From Fulvia fulva (taxonomy: Eukaryota; Ascomycota; Dothideomycetes; Mycosphaerellales; Mycosphaerellaceae): a stretch of DNA of 64,000 bases. Below the pieces are notes generated by a model, which made no database searches, was not told the origin of the DNA, and saw only the letters and a program-made list of their open reading frames with translations. Shown one piece after another: positions 1-11,504 of the stretch. Position 1 is the first letter of the stretch, and every line of letters begins with the position of its first letter. The position numbers were made by a program, and so were the translations under genes. The DNA lies in the NCBI RefSeq assembly GCF_020509005.1, contig NC_063015.1, forward strand, positions 1,426,001 to 1,490,000. The letters are read 5' to 3'.

Positions 1-2774
1 GGAGACTGGAAACAGCCTTAGACATAGACCAAGCAGTGGCAGAACTGGTTAGAACAATGCAGGAAACTGCAGCAGCCCACACCAGAGAAAAGAAACAGTC
101 ACTGTACCAGAAGCCATTCTGGACAAAGGAATGCTCAGAGAAGGTCAAGGCAGCCAGGCAGGCCAGGAGAGCCCTTACCCAGAGTCACTCCCAGGAAGCA
201 TGGGACAGATACAACCAGGCAACCAGAGACAAGAAGGCCCAGATCAAGAGGGACAAGATGCTGGAGTGGAGGTCAACAGTTGGATCCATTACCCAGAATC
301 CTGAGAAGATGTGGAAACTAGCAAAGTGGGCAAGACAACCCACACAGGACAGAAACATGCTACCCCAGTTTCCAAACATTGAAGACCAGGAAGGAGTAAT
401 CCAACACACTCTCCCAGGAAAGGCACAGGCATTGGGGAAACATTTCTTTGGCACACAGGTAGAAGCTGACCTGCAGGATCTGGAGGGCAGTGTGTATCCA
501 ACACCACTAGAGCAATCCTGCACAGTGGGAGAGGGAGAGATCAAGAGCATCATTAAGAGACTCTCAGGAAACAAGGCCCCAGGACCAGATAGGATTCCAA
601 ACTTGTTCATCAAGACATGCAAGGACCAGATCTCCCCTGCACTGTCAAACATCTTTTCACAGTGCTGGCCCAAGGACACTGCCCTAAACACTTCAAGGAG
701 TCACTGACTGTGGTCTTAAGAAAACCACAGAAAGAGGACTACACAAAGCTAAAGGCATACAGACCTATTGCCTTGCTCAACACACTAGGCAAACTCCTGG
801 AAAAGATCATAGCAGAAAGGCTGACAAACCTAGCTGAAGAACATAGAATCCTTCCTGAAGAACAGATGGGAGGCAGGAAACAAAGATCAACACTAACAGC
901 TGTAGAACTTATCACAGAGCAGATCAAGACCCTGTGGCACTTTAGGAACAACAAAGCAGCCACACTCCTCTCACTGGACATATTAGGAGCCTTTGACAAT
1001 GTCTCACACCAGAGGCTGATCCACATCCTGAAACAGAAGGCTATCCCTAACTGGACAGTCCAGTTCATCCAGTCCTTCCTTAGAGGCAGAACCACAAGAC
1101 TAAGACTGGGCAGATACAAATCTGACAGCATGCCTACAGAGACAGGAATCCTACAGGGATCAACAATGTCTCCAATCCTGTTTCTCCTCTTTATGGCAGA
1201 CCTGCCAGCAAAGCTAAACTCTAGAAACACATCAGCCTCAGGGTTTGTGGATGACACAAACATCCTAGCCTGGTCAGACAGCACAGAAGAGAACTGCAGA
1301 ATCTTGCAGAAGAAACACAAGGAATGTGAGGAATGGGCCAGGAAACATGGAGCCAGATTTGCCCTAGAGAAGTATCAACTCATCCACTTCAGTGGAGCCA
1401 GAAACAGACACAATATGCAAGCCCCAATCACCATCAGGGACACACAACAGAACCCTCAAGTGAATTAAGGGTGCTAGGAATATGGCTGGATCCAAAGCTC
1501 AGCTAGGGACCACAGGTCAAGAAAGCACAGGCAAGAGCAGACAACAACAGGCAATCAATTGACAGGCTTACAGCCTCCACATGGGGAGCCACATTTGCGA
1601 AAGCAAAGGTTATGTACAAGGCCATTGTGAAGCCAGCCATGCTATATGGAGCCCAGATCTGGTCAGCCCAAGACAAGATCCTAAAGAGAATTGCAGATCC
1701 TATCAGCAGAGCCCAAGCCTCCTGTCTGAAAAAGGTGCTTGGAGCATACAAGTCAACTCCAACAAGGGTGGTCGAAATGGAGTCTGGCTCCTCACCAGCC
1801 AAGCTCTACCTTCAAGGGTTGAGATACCAGTATGCAGGAAAGACGTCTGCATACCCAGCCCAGCTAGTAATCCAGAAGGCAGTCAACAAAATCAGGAGCC
1901 AGTGCACAAGAAGGCACAGACAAGCAAGACCCAATCCAGCCCCACAGAAGCAGCAGGACCTGCAGAAGTTCAAAGAACTAACAGAACAGCTGCACCTAGC
2001 CCAGCAGGAATAGGACAGAGGGGCTCAGGGGAGAGGATCAGCAGCCAGCCAAGGGAAGAAGCAACAGTCTCTAGCTGAAAGGATGGCAGGACTCCTCTGG
2101 AAGACTGAATGGACAAGAACCCCACAGAGGCCAGGAACCCCAAAGGCACTCCAACAGTTTGGTAGCCACAACTACCTACTGTACTCAGACCTGACCAGGT
2201 CGGAAGCAAGCATAGCAATACAAATCCGCTCTGAACACATCGGAGTCAGGGCATACCTGCATCAGAGAAAAGTCCCAGGTATCGAAGACAAGAGTTGCCC
2301 ATGCGGCTACCTGTCCCAGAATGTCGAACATAGACTTCTGGTTTGCAAAGAATGGAGTACAGGGAGAGGTGAATGGAGGGCAAGGGCAAGGAACAGAAAC
2401 TTCCAAGCCATGATCAGCAATAAGGGAGACCTCCAGAGAATTACAAGGTGGATCATCCACCAAGGATTTTTGGAGCAGTTCTCTCTTACTAGGGAAACAG
2501 AGAGATGGATTGAGGAGAGAAAGAAGGAGGAGGAGAGCAGGAAGAGGGGGACAACTCTAGGGTTGCAGACAAGGTAGTCAGAGGCTAACCACCATGACAC
2601 TAGTGCACCCTAATGGAAGGAAAACTGAGAACTCATGGCAAGGAAGCTATTAGAGAAGGAGAGGAGGTTTTTACCTAGGAACAGGTTTCCTACCTTATGC
2701 AGCAACATATATAGACATAAACCCGCATGGGCCGGAGGGCACCACAACGGGTAAATGAATCATCTATCTATCTA
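1..2774 (+). mobile_element. Decayed non-LTR retrotransposon (LINE, Tad/I-like), 3' part
   Basis: Reverse-transcriptase coding is visible in pieces at 36-707, 617-1468, 1612-2013 and 2083-2577. Seen: the fingers motif NKAPGPDRIPN near 570-600, the palm block with YRPIALLNTLGKLLEKI, the catalytic-type FVDDTN near 1246-1263, and a C-terminal Cys/His knuckle (CPCG ... H ... C) near 2296-2346. The pieces change frame near 617-707 and 1462, and an in-frame TAG at about 1504 replaces what is probably a Trp codon, so the copy is dead. A non-coding tail from 2578 ends in an (ATCT)n repeat at about 2759-2774, as is usual for fungal LINEs. The 5' part, with any ORF1 and endonuclease, lies outside the window. 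I saw no clear RNase H domain. Base composition is not AT-skewed, so heavy RIP is not evident here. Confidence 0.88.
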
Positions 2775-3072
2775 TATACTAAGAGTCTATTTTCCCGAGA
2801 GCAAAGAATAGCAAAGTCTTAGCGCTTATCGACGTCGATAATTTACGACAAACTTTTGTATATATAGTTAGCTATAACTCCTACTATAGTGTATTTAATA
2901 TTACGAAACTCAAATTATCGATAGTTCTATATTAGTTCTATATTTCTAGAAATTTGTATTCTCGTATCTAGATATACTACGAAGTTGTATCTTATTTTCT
3001 GAATTTTTTTAGAAAACTCGCGATTCAGCGGACCGGGAAAGCCGAGTGCACCAGGTGTTTATGCTAGCGTTC
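2775..3072. mobile_element. Fot1/pogo-like DNA element, truncated copy 1
   Basis: This AT-rich stretch is the reverse complement of large parts of the element at 37378-38019. It ends at 3072 in the same terminal sequence (GTGTTTATGCTAGCGTTC) followed by TA at 3073-3074. Homology begins abruptly at about 2775, directly after the (ATCT)n tail of the LINE. It lacks the GC-richer internal block of the other copy (about 37579-37760), so it is a deletion derivative. The opposite terminus is absent and may lie upstream of the LINE if the LINE jumped into this element. Confidence 0.75.
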
Positions 3073-3539
3073 TAGCATACCATGAACAACGAGATTCAAA
3101 GCCATGCTTTCCACATCAATACACTCTCATCGTGTTCCCGATTGACTCTAGCGCAAATCTGCAATCGATCGCTTCGCGCGGATGAACTTTCCTACAGGAC
3201 TTTCTTGCACAGACATCGACATCGATCCAATGTGTTGAAGTGTCAACAAATCTAGGACCATCTAGACATATACATGCGATGCCGCGTACCTGGTACTGGC
3301 AGTACACCCTAAGAATTCAGATCTGACAACGAAACAATGCCGATCTTGCCTACGTCATTATGGCATTTACATGTACCTCTTACTTCACAAGGGAACATGC
3401 TCGTTGTATCGCTCTGTGATCCTCGACAACCTAAATGACCATCACAGTCTTCAATTTACTTCTGACATTGCTCAGCCTGATCACACTCACAACAGCAACC
3501 TCAAACCACGGCCACAACCAACATCAACATCCCATCACA

Positions 3540-3966
3540 ATGTCCAAATCACTCAATGGTACGACACGCCACTTTACCCTCCATTGCCCTCCATCACTAA
3601 TACATCCCAGTCTTCAAACAACCCCTCGCCCTCCACTCCACCTCCCCCATGACCGGCTACCTCCGCAACGGCTACTGCGAAGTCCCCGCCTCCGACTTCG
3701 GAAACCACGCCGTCGCAGCAGAAGTCACAGAAGAGTTCCTCGACTTCTCCGCCAAGAACGGCAACGACCTTCGAAGCATCGGTGGCATGAAGGGTGGCTG
3801 CAAGTGGTGCCTTTGTGCGAGCAGGTGGCTGGAAGCTTTCGAGGCGAGGGGGAAAGAGGGCGACAAGATTGTGCCAAAGGTGTTCTTGAATGCTACGAAT
3901 GAGAAGGCGTTGGGGAAGATCAATCTGGATGATCTCAAGGCGTTCGCTGCGGATAAGAAGGAGTAG
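3540..3966 (+). CDS. DUF2237 family small protein
   Basis: A 124-residue protein is encoded in two exons, 3540-3558 and 3611-3966, around a 52-nt intron (3559-3610, GTACGA...CCCAG). Splicing creates the conserved opening NVFKQPLALHSTSPMTGYLR, which the single-frame reading lacks; this decides the start at 3540. The family signature follows: an RNGYCEV block, then EEFLDFSAKNGNDL, GGCKWCLCASRW and a C-terminal ATNEKAL stretch. Bacterial and fungal DUF2237 members are about 120 residues, so this copy looks complete. The cysteines in CKWCLC are invariant in the family as I know it, but no biochemical role is established. Probably cytosolic, as no signal or membrane segment is seen. Confidence 0.87.
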
Positions 3967-4735
3967 GAGAGTAATGGATGTGATCGAGGAGAGGAGGGGT
4001 GATTGCTACGATACGATGTGGTGAGATGAGGTATGCATAAATGGGAGTGCGGAAGGAGGATGGGATCCGGTCCGAAGAGTGACAAGACCAGTACTGCCTA
4101 CGAGAAGGTAGTGTACCTGAGCACAAGTACAATCAGATGCTTCGTGAGATGAAGCTCTGGCCAAAGCCGCAGACGTTCAGCAGCTGCTCTATGGCATATC
4201 CCGAAGTCCAGATCCACCATCAATGAGAAGACGCTACCTACAGCAGCGCCTCCTAAGTCATCAGGCAGCTACATAACGATCCGCTCTCTGCCACGCATCA
4301 TCACACCAAGAGCGACCCGTAGTCACCCATGAATGCTTGCATCTCCTCCTTGGCAAAACCTCGCATTCGTGATGGAAAGCGGGCAGCCTGGCACAAAAAC
4401 ACTATTTTTGAACGCCATTGCCTCAACAACACCTCGCTTTGCATCGCATTGGAACTTCAGACGGTAAGGCGTTTGACTACACTGCCTTGTCGCGTAAGAT
4501 GTGAACTTGTATATGTAGGTTGAAGGAGCTCCCTTTGTGTCACATCTCATCTTTAGCATCAACACAACTTACGAGCAGGAGCAATACCAGCATGAGAAAA
4601 GCTGACTGACAGGACATCTTCCGTCGACAACATCAAGTCAACAGAACTATCACACCAACCACCTCCAACCACAAGAGCCACATCTCGACGAAATCCATCC
4701 ATCCCCCTAAAACGACCCGGACACCTCTCTCCACC

Positions 4736-5419
4736 ATGAACATCCTCAACACCATCCTAAACCACCGCGTCTTCACGCCCCGCTACAAACTCCCCATCCA
4801 CATCATCGAGATCATCCTGATAATCATAGCCATCGGCCTCTCCGTCCCACGCCTCTTCCTGAAAAACCAACCTCGCAACCGCGCCAACACCATTGCCCTA
4901 GGAATGGGCGCCAAGTCCCTCGTATTCCTCGCATACCAACTCTTCACCGACCATGTCAAACGCCTCCAACGCTGGCGCAGCTACAAGGCCTACACTATCC
5001 TCAATGGTTTGGAGACGGTGTTCTGGGGCGCGGTCATGTTTCTCGTGATGCAGGCGAGTTTCTAGAGGTGTAAGGGAGTTTCCTGCTATCTTAGTTTGGT
5101 TGTGGTTGGGATTGCTGTGGTTTTGAAGTAAGTCCTCCCAGCGATATGGATGAGTGAGGGTGGTGTACTAATGCATCCTTATAGTCAGATGTACGTCTAC
5201 ATGTTCCTCGTAGCGTTCAAAGACTTCAGAGACCGCAAACAACGAGGGGAGTTCGAGAAGATGGGGAGTGCGGGTGAGAGGGATCTGCCGATGTATCAGA
5301 CACAGCAGCAAAGGGATATGAGTCAGGAGTCGATTGTGAAGCCGGCTTATGCGCATCAGGAGCGAGGGCGAACGGAGTCTGGTGAGAGTGGATATGGACG
5401 GACGGCGTCTAGGTATTGA
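4736..5419 (+). pseudogene. MARVEL-like four-helix membrane protein with in-frame TAG
   Basis: Exon 1 (4736-5127) encodes a fungal MARVEL-like protein with hydrophobic helices near residues 20-40, 55-75 and 90-109. It is cut by TAG at 5063-5065 just after helix 3. The same frame stays open beyond the TAG, giving a fourth helix (CYLSLVVVGIAVVLN). A good intron (5128-5184, GTAAGT...TACTAAT...ATAG) then joins in frame to a polar tail (exon 2, 5185-5419) rich in Gln, Ser and Arg and ending GRTASRY. Helix 4 plus tail is the expected C-terminal half of this family, so the TAG interrupts a real gene rather than ending it. A Gln codon (CAG) changed to TAG is the simplest explanation. It could also be a sequence error or an allele. 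Without the stop the product would be about 207 residues. Confidence 0.7.
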
Positions 5420-5837
5420 AGGATGCTGCCATATGGAAGAGTAGTCGGGAGACTGTTTTGGAAGCTTGGTGCTTTTCATGAAGCCAAAGTCACCAGAACT
5501 TCGGAGGCGAAAGCAGTGAGAGCTTCATGAGCGGATTTTGTCTCGCGCACACCGATGTATGCGTGTACGTTGCGATAGAATGTTCGTGATATTATGATCC
5601 AGCCTCTGGCCCCTTACACATACCGACACCGGCAGCTTCGAGCTTTGAGATCCGTTCCAGATTGCGTGACAGCTTGGCCAAACCTTACGAGCTCTCTTGA
5701 CGTAGGCGCGCAAAGCACTTCTCTTGGAAAGTGATCCGACATCATACCCGGCCGAACAAACGTCCAGAGACATAGCATTCGAATAAGTCCAGCTGTTCGC
5801 ATCATCGTTCCATTGGCAGCTTCCTGAAAGCAACACG

Positions 5838-6470
5838 ATGTCATCCAAAGCAAGCACAGACAGTCTCTTCGCAGCGGCCGAGACTCGCATCTCGTGCTAC
5901 GAGCTCGCCAAAGAATCACTAATTCCAGATTCTCGGATCCAGGAGATCGTGGAACAGGCAGTCAAGCACGCGCCGTCCTCTTTCAACGTCCAGTCTACCC
6001 GTGCAGTCGTACTGGTCAAGGGTCACCACGATGAGCTCTGGGACATCGCGGACCGCGTAGCCAAATCCTCACACGCCGAAGCACACGAGAAGATGCTAGG
6101 AAAGATGGTCTCTGACTTCAAGGGAGCTTATGGTACCGTGCTGTGGCTGGAGGATCAAGATGCACTCGATGCGTTGGCAGCGAAGAATCCGATGTTCGGC
6201 CATCTCGTGCCGCAGTGGAGCGATCATTCGAGTGGGATGAATCAGTTCGTGGCCTGGACGGGATTGGAGTTGGAGGGACTCGGCTGCAATCTCCAGCATT
6301 TCAACTTCATGCCTGAATTCGAAGAGGAAGTTGCCAAGCGGTGGGACCTGCCAAAGACGTGGAAGTTGAAGTCTCAGCTTGTCTTTGGCAAGCCAATAAA
6401 TGGCTTAGTTCGCAAGAAGCCGAGGACTTATGCACCGCTGGAGGACCGGGTGAAGGTGTTTGGCGCATGA
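5838..6470 (+). CDS. Nitroreductase family protein (Frm2/Hbn1-like)
   Basis: This is an intronless 210-residue protein. The N-terminal third contains the family's FMN-phosphate region, with KHAPSSFNVQSTRAVVLVKG near residues 43-62. The middle has ALAAKNPMFGHLVPQWSDHS, and the C-terminal part has TGLELEGLGCNLQHFN (about 142-157). These match the fungal nitroreductases related to yeast Frm2 and Hbn1. Such enzymes bind FMN as dimers and reduce nitro compounds or quinones with NAD(P)H; the physiological substrate is unknown. No targeting signal is seen, so it is probably cytosolic. It lies downstream of the MARVEL-like gene and converges on RPA43. Confidence 0.88.
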   Translation: MSSKASTDSLFAAAETRISCYELAKESLIPDSRIQEIVEQAVKHAPSSFNVQSTRAVVLVKGHHDELWDIADRVAKSSHAEAHEKMLGKMVSDFKGAYGTVLWLEDQDALDALAAKNPMFGHLVPQWSDHSSGMNQFVAWTGLELEGLGCNLQHFNFMPEFEEEVAKRWDLPKTWKLKSQLVFGKPINGLVRKKPRTYAPLEDRVKVFGA

Positions 6471-6692
6471 GATTTGGTAGAGCTTAGACCTGCGTCGATA
6501 TGCACGGGCCGAAGAGGTTACACCGTGCCTCCGCTCCTCCTTTTACTGCCCCATACAGCTCGCTCCCTGCGGCAGTTCGATACAGTGGCCGCGAGTCCAA
6601 TCGAGTCCAAATTCAGCGTCGAGGCCAGTCTCCTCTTGTCCACACGCTCGCGTTTCGTTTATAGTCGGTGGTCCTTGATGCGATATCGTACC

Positions 6693-7375
6693 TCAACCCT
6701 CACGCATAGTCCCCACAATCGATATGCCATCCTGTCCACTTGCTTCAAAATCATGCACTCGGAATGTAATAGCGCCGCTCACGTTGTTGCCACTCCCATC
6801 CAACCACTTCTCACCATCCCACTTCCACTCCTCAGGCAACTTCTCTTTCTCAATCGCGGCATTGAAGTAATTGTAGCACAGCAGACCAAGGACACTCTCA
6901 CTCTGTAGATTCACCACACCATCCAGCTTCACACCTTGTAAGGGGCGGAAGATGAGGAAATCGCAAGTGAGCCAGACGTATGATACCGCATATTCGTCGA
7001 TACCATGCGACAAGACTGGAGTCGCATCTGGCCGAAGCGCATCTTCGGGAGTCTCTGATATGCGCGGGTTGCTGAAGCTGAGTAGGATGCCGTTCAGCGG
7101 TGGGTAGTAGGATAAGAGGTGGGGTGCAATGTGTTCGGCGCAGAGTCCCTTGACAGGCATACTGTGGACTCGTGGTTCGGTGCCATCTTTCGTGTCGTCG
7201 TACGCGGTGGGAGAAAGGGTGAGGTATAACGAGGTGGTTAGCTGTATTAATGGCGATTTCTCGACGACGACATGGCCGTTGGTGTTGGCTGTGGCAGACT
7301 TCGATCGCTTCTGAGGGGTCGTCAGTGGAATGACTATGTCAGCTAGAGACTTTCGCATACAATCTTCTTGGCCAT
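6693..7375 (-). CDS. RPA43: RNA polymerase I subunit RPA43
   Basis: A 210-residue protein is encoded in two exons, a tiny first exon (7361-7375, MAKKI) and exon 2 (6693-7310), around a 50-nt intron (7311-7360, GTATGC...CTGAC...CCTCAG). Recognisable parts are the N-terminal SHS2/tip region (SPLIQLTTSLYLTLSPTAY), LLSYYPPLNGILLSFSN, the GIDEYAVSYVWLTCDFLIFR stretch, and the OB-fold with GVVNLQSESVLGLLCYNYFN. In yeast, Rpa43 pairs with Rpa14 to form the Pol I stalk and contacts Rrn3 at initiation on rDNA. The protein acts in the nucleolus. Length and C-terminus fit filamentous fungi, which have a shorter tail than yeast. It is divergent from the J-domain gene, with which it shares the 7376-7833 promoter region. 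Confidence 0.92.
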
Positions 7376-7833
7376 GTTGCCCATGCTTCGCTGCCGCGTT
7401 TAGTAGTGAGGTTCGATGCACGTTGTCGCGAGATGCACATGAAAGAAAGCTCGAATAATTTGCTGGAGCCCTGCATGGAGATCGCGACCCATTTGCCGAG
7501 ATCCGAGTCCGAGTCCGCGATTCACCGATGCATATCTGGCTTGTTGACACAACTTCTGGCTTGTTGACACAACTTCTTGCATGCGACAACCATGACATAT
7601 TCATAAGAATCAAATCTATAGACAATAATTCTGGCCGATCTGGATATAAAGAGCTTGGTGTAACAGATGCTTCGCTCTCTCTCGGCCACACTACACATCA
7701 AAGACCTCTCCCGGACAAGCAGCGCCACTTGGCATTTCTGGAAGGGATAACTAAATATATTCAGACAACTACAAGAATCAAACTTGACATGCTGCGATAG
7801 CATCTCACCAAGAAATCCACAAAAGACGCCATC
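7376..7833. promoter_or_regulatory. Divergent promoter region RPA43 / J-domain gene
   Basis: These 458 bp separate two divergent starts and contain no plausible exon. A perfect 20-bp tandem duplication with unit TCTGGCTTGTTGACACAACT occupies 7535-7554 and 7555-7574. The promoter role is inferred from position. Confidence 0.55.
7535..7574. repeat. Perfect 20-bp tandem duplication
   Basis: Two adjacent identical units, TCTGGCTTGTTGACACAACT, were read directly from the sequence. They lie in the shared upstream region of RPA43 and the J-domain gene. Confidence 0.9.
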
Positions 7834-8981
7834 ATGGCCAGCAACCTCCTCTCCCTAGCCGGATGGTACTTCCTCCCCTCCGTAAGCATCAGGATCCCCT
7901 TGCCCTTCAACTTCACCTACATACTAACAACCCCTCGCCCCAGCTCGTAACAGGCTACATCCAAACAACCTTCTACACCATCCTCATCCGCGCCGGCGAC
8001 CCCAAACCCGCCCCGGGCTCCCCGCGCTTCATCCAACATCGACGCCTCATCCAAATTTCCGTCATAGTCCTCTACCTCCTCTACACAATCTACGAGGCCG
8101 ACCACCAAATCACCTCATCCGGCAACTTCTACACCCTCCTCAGCGTCCCCCACGCCGTCGAAGACCGCGCCCTCCAATCCCGCTTCCGCCGTCTAACGGT
8201 CCAGTACCATCCCGACAAAGCCTCCTACGCCGATAAACCCGCCATGGAGGACCTCTACATCAAGCTCAAAGTCGCGAGAGATACGCTCGCAGACCCTGCT
8301 AAACGTTTCGCCTACGACCGCTTCGGGCCTGAGATTTTAACATGGCAGAACTCCAAATCGATCAAAGATTTCATCTACCACGGCACCCAGCAACTCACAA
8401 TGTACTACCTCGGCTCCGCCAGCGTTCTCATCCTGCTAGGAGTCCTCGGCTACCTGCGCCAGGGCATGTTCTGGCGGTACGTCGTGATGACAGCCCTGTT
8501 CGTTATCGAAGTCCAGATCGCCACGCGGCCTACGTTCCCGGCCGTGTTGACGGGTGCGCTGAATCCCATCCTCAGCATCACAAGGTTACGGCAACCGTAT
8601 TTACCATACCAACTAATCCTCCTCCTGCGGAAATTGACGGTGACATTCTTCATCGCCATGTCGCAGCTGGGACCTTTACTGCAGGATCCTCGCAAAACGG
8701 CGGCGGGGGCGGGGGCGCAGGAGGGGGCGGGGGCGGGCGTGACGACGCAGCAGGTGGAGAGGGTTATGGCGTTGACGCAGGGTGTGGATCAGGAAGTGAA
8801 TCGATTGATGGCGTTGGAATTGATGCCGTTTATGGATACGGCGGCGTCGAAGGAGTTGAGGAGTACGACGAAGGAGTGGTTGGTGCAAAATACAGTTAGG
8901 AATGATCCGGAAGTTCACAGCGCTATTCAGAGGGTACTCGACAGGAGGCGGCGGACAGAACAGGGAGAGGAGGAGCATTAG
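7834..8981 (+). CDS. Membrane-anchored J-domain (DnaJ) protein
   Basis: A 361-residue protein is encoded in exons 7834-7881 and 7944-8981; the intron (7882-7943, GTAAGC...TACTAAC...CCCAG) joins in frame. The N-terminus MASNLLSLAGWYFLPS begins a membrane segment, and a second helix follows near residues 50-70 (LIQISVIVLYLLYTIYE). A J domain starts near residue 80 and has the diagnostic HPD tripeptide in RFRRLTVQYHPDKAS. More hydrophobic helices follow. The C-terminal third is Ala/Gly-rich, then helical. The family as known consists of ER or other endomembrane co-chaperones that stimulate Hsp70 ATPase through HPD. The exact Hsp70 partner and membrane are not shown by the sequence. Confidence 0.85.
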
Positions 8982-8991
8982 CATTGGCGTC

Positions 8992-9020
8992 GCATCAGCA
9001 TCAGCATCAGCATCAGCATC
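8992..9020. repeat. (GCATCA)n microsatellite
   Basis: About four and a half tandem copies of a GCATCA hexamer lie directly downstream of the J-domain gene stop. Non-coding. Confidence 0.85.
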
Positions 9021-9291
9021 CGTAGCGAAGTAGAATTTCGCATTGAGCAATGCAGCTATTCACGAAGATACAAGGCCCGTAGTCACACGCACGTAACGTA
9101 CGTGGAGTCTACCTCTGCCCTCCAAATCGCCTCCTCGCAACCCCACCATACCCCTCGTTCTATTCCCTTGCCGCGCTTCATATTTCCCCAAAGAACCCCC
9201 TCAAAGCGCACTCCAAAGACGCCAACGCTCTCATCGTAAAGTATGCCCCCCTCCCCCCATCCTTCGCATCGCCATCTCTTCAGTAGACCTT

Positions 9292-11504
9292 CTACTCCCT
9301 CAAAAAGTCCTCACGAACTTGAATCAAAGCCGCCGCACCACCCGTTTTGTTCGCTGTTTCGTCAAGGAGAGCTTCGGTCTGCGCGCAGAGCTTTTCGAGA
9401 GCGGCTGATGAGGGTTTGCCGAGGGACACTATTGCAACTGTCAGTCAAGTGGGTGATACGGAAGTTCAGGGGAGAGTACATACCAAGAACAGCCCCATTG
9501 ACGTCCTCCGCAATCTCTGCCCTCCCTGTCGCGTCGAAGAGGTGTGCCATGGGACTATTTGAGGGATTGCCGTAGGCGACGATGGCGAAAATCTCCCTCA
9601 AGAAGCTCTGTATCGCCGGTCTGGGGTCTTTACCAAACTCGGCATTCAGCTCCTGGCCATATTTGACGGCTTGATTCAGCACTTGCTCCGCTTTCATGAA
9701 AGTGAGTTTCGGCGGCAGCTCTTGTGATGCATCCATGTCCACATTGTCAGTTGATATTGTTGGCTCCTCGTGACCTTTCGATACTTCACGATGCAGCTGA
9801 TCGTCCAGCTCCATTTGTGTATCAGGTGGCTCTTCGAGGTCTTCGCCGTCGTCTGCGGCTTCGACGTGACCATTGCTAGGAAGCGAGTCGACCGACTTGG
9901 TCACTGTCGTGGGTGATGAGGTCGCCGTAGTGAGCTCAGAGTATCGCCTCATCATCTCAATGAACTTTCGACATCGTAGCCGGAAGTAAATATCCTGCGT
10001 CTTCTCATTCTCGAACAGCCGTGGGTAGTACGTGCTCGTGTACTTCAGCGCTCTGTCAATGTCGCCGTCAAGAATGCTTCGGCGTATCCTTTGCCTGTTG
10101 TTGGCGTGGATGTCTTTCTCTTCGCTGCTGAATTGCGATGTTTGGGAGGGGTCTGAAATCGATTGCTGTCGCTCTTGCACGTCCGCGCTGAATGCTTTGG
10201 CAGTCTCAATGTAACCTTCATGCGCCAGGTATTGCCCAATGAGATTGTGAACGAGCGCGTTTTCGTCGTCAGGAGGATGTAACTCTGACACGTCAGTGTT
10301 GTTGATGTCTGTCATGATGTTCCGTCGCTCTTCCTCAACCATTGTGTCGATGTCGAAGACGAACGGTGCTTTGCCAAAGTTGATGCGTAGATGTTCACCG
10401 GGTTTCTTCATGCCAACTGAAGGATAAAGTCGATCACTTTTGATGTCGGTAAATGCTCTGCCTGCGATGTGTCAGCACCGTCACTTCCTTCCTTCGCGCA
10501 TGTGACTTACCCAGGAAGTTTCCATTCTTAGTGAAGAAAGCATCACCCGTGCGAAAGTTCACACCACAGCCGACCACGTCTTGCGAAGCGAATCTGGGTC
10601 CATAAGCCTTACCACTTGCGCTGCACGAGAACACATAGCCATCGTCGCCGTGATACGCCCACGAATCGCCTTCCCACCCAGGTAGCCTGTTCAAGTTCGC
10701 CTTCCTCCCGGAGAACCCGATTCCAATATAGCCGTCCTTGCCTCGCGACAGTACTGTCACCTCAAAGTAATATATCCCAACTTCTTTCGGCATGGGAAAG
10801 TCGCTTCTCACAGCAGCTGCCTCGTCACTAGTCTTGGTGACGCCGTTGAATCGTACCTCCGTGCCGTCTGCCATGATCTCCAGCCCATTCATCTTGTCCT
10901 CCTCACTCCATCTGCCGGGCAACGGGTGTAGTCCAGACTCTACCGGTGACGGTGATAGCCTCTCAATCACATCCTGCACAAGACCTCGATGTATATGTGC
11001 AGGAGTCATCTTGCTCAGGTTAACGTTGCTTGAGTTCGTCGATAGCGGTATCTTGATCGTTGGATGTCGGTTCGCATACTCTTGCAGCTCAGCAAGATGT
11101 GCCTCATACGCCTGTTCTAATCTCTGCACATATCGTGACGTCCGTAGATACGAAGGCTTGAAGACGGTCGTACGCTGTTCATACCCCGAGCCCGCGCCAT
11201 ATCCTATGGCATCGCTCGCCCAGCTTGCACTGGCTCCTGCTGGGCCATCACTCCTGCCTGATGTGCCTGGCCGCCTCTCATGTGTAAAACCTGCACCGAG
11301 GGGCGCATATGTACTCCTCGACGTGCTCATGTTGCCGTCTCTTTCACCGTCTCTTGTCGGTGTGCCGGAATGTGGTCTGCTCAGCGGATTGGGATCGCGA
11401 GGCGGACTTGTCGGTGTTCCTGCCGCTACTGTTGCATATGATGTCCTCCTGGAGCTCGCAGATGGTGTGAAAGTTGGTGGGCCACCGCTGTATGGGTTGC
11501 TCAT
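9292..11504 (-). CDS. VID30: RanBPM/Vid30-like SPRY-LisH-CTLH protein of the GID ubiquitin ligase
   Basis: A 702-residue protein is encoded in three exons (10511-11504, 9484-10461, 9292-9428). Introns at 10462-10510 and 9429-9483 have good sites and keep the frame. A Ser/Pro-rich N-terminus is followed by a SPRY domain (about 210-360, with GIYYFEVTVLSRGKDGYIGI and SWAYHGDDGYVFSCS), LisH (about 395-430, ALVHNLIGQYLAHEGYIETA), CTLH and a C-terminal CRA region. The last exon restores the CRA end (LGKPSSAALEKL...VREDFLRE), which unspliced reading loses. Yeast Vid30/Gid1 is the scaffold of the GID/CTLH E3 ligase that degrades gluconeogenic enzymes; the orthology is inferred from domain order. Nucleus or cytosol. 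Confidence 0.88.

Noticed and set aside
185..1320. Minus-strand frames within the LINE
   Set aside because: They mirror the reverse-transcriptase coding strand and show no domain.
8342..8899. Long plus-strand frame inside the J-domain gene, with a Gly/Ala-rich end
   Set aside because: It is a shifted reading of the true exon; the real frame has the HPD motif and membrane helices.
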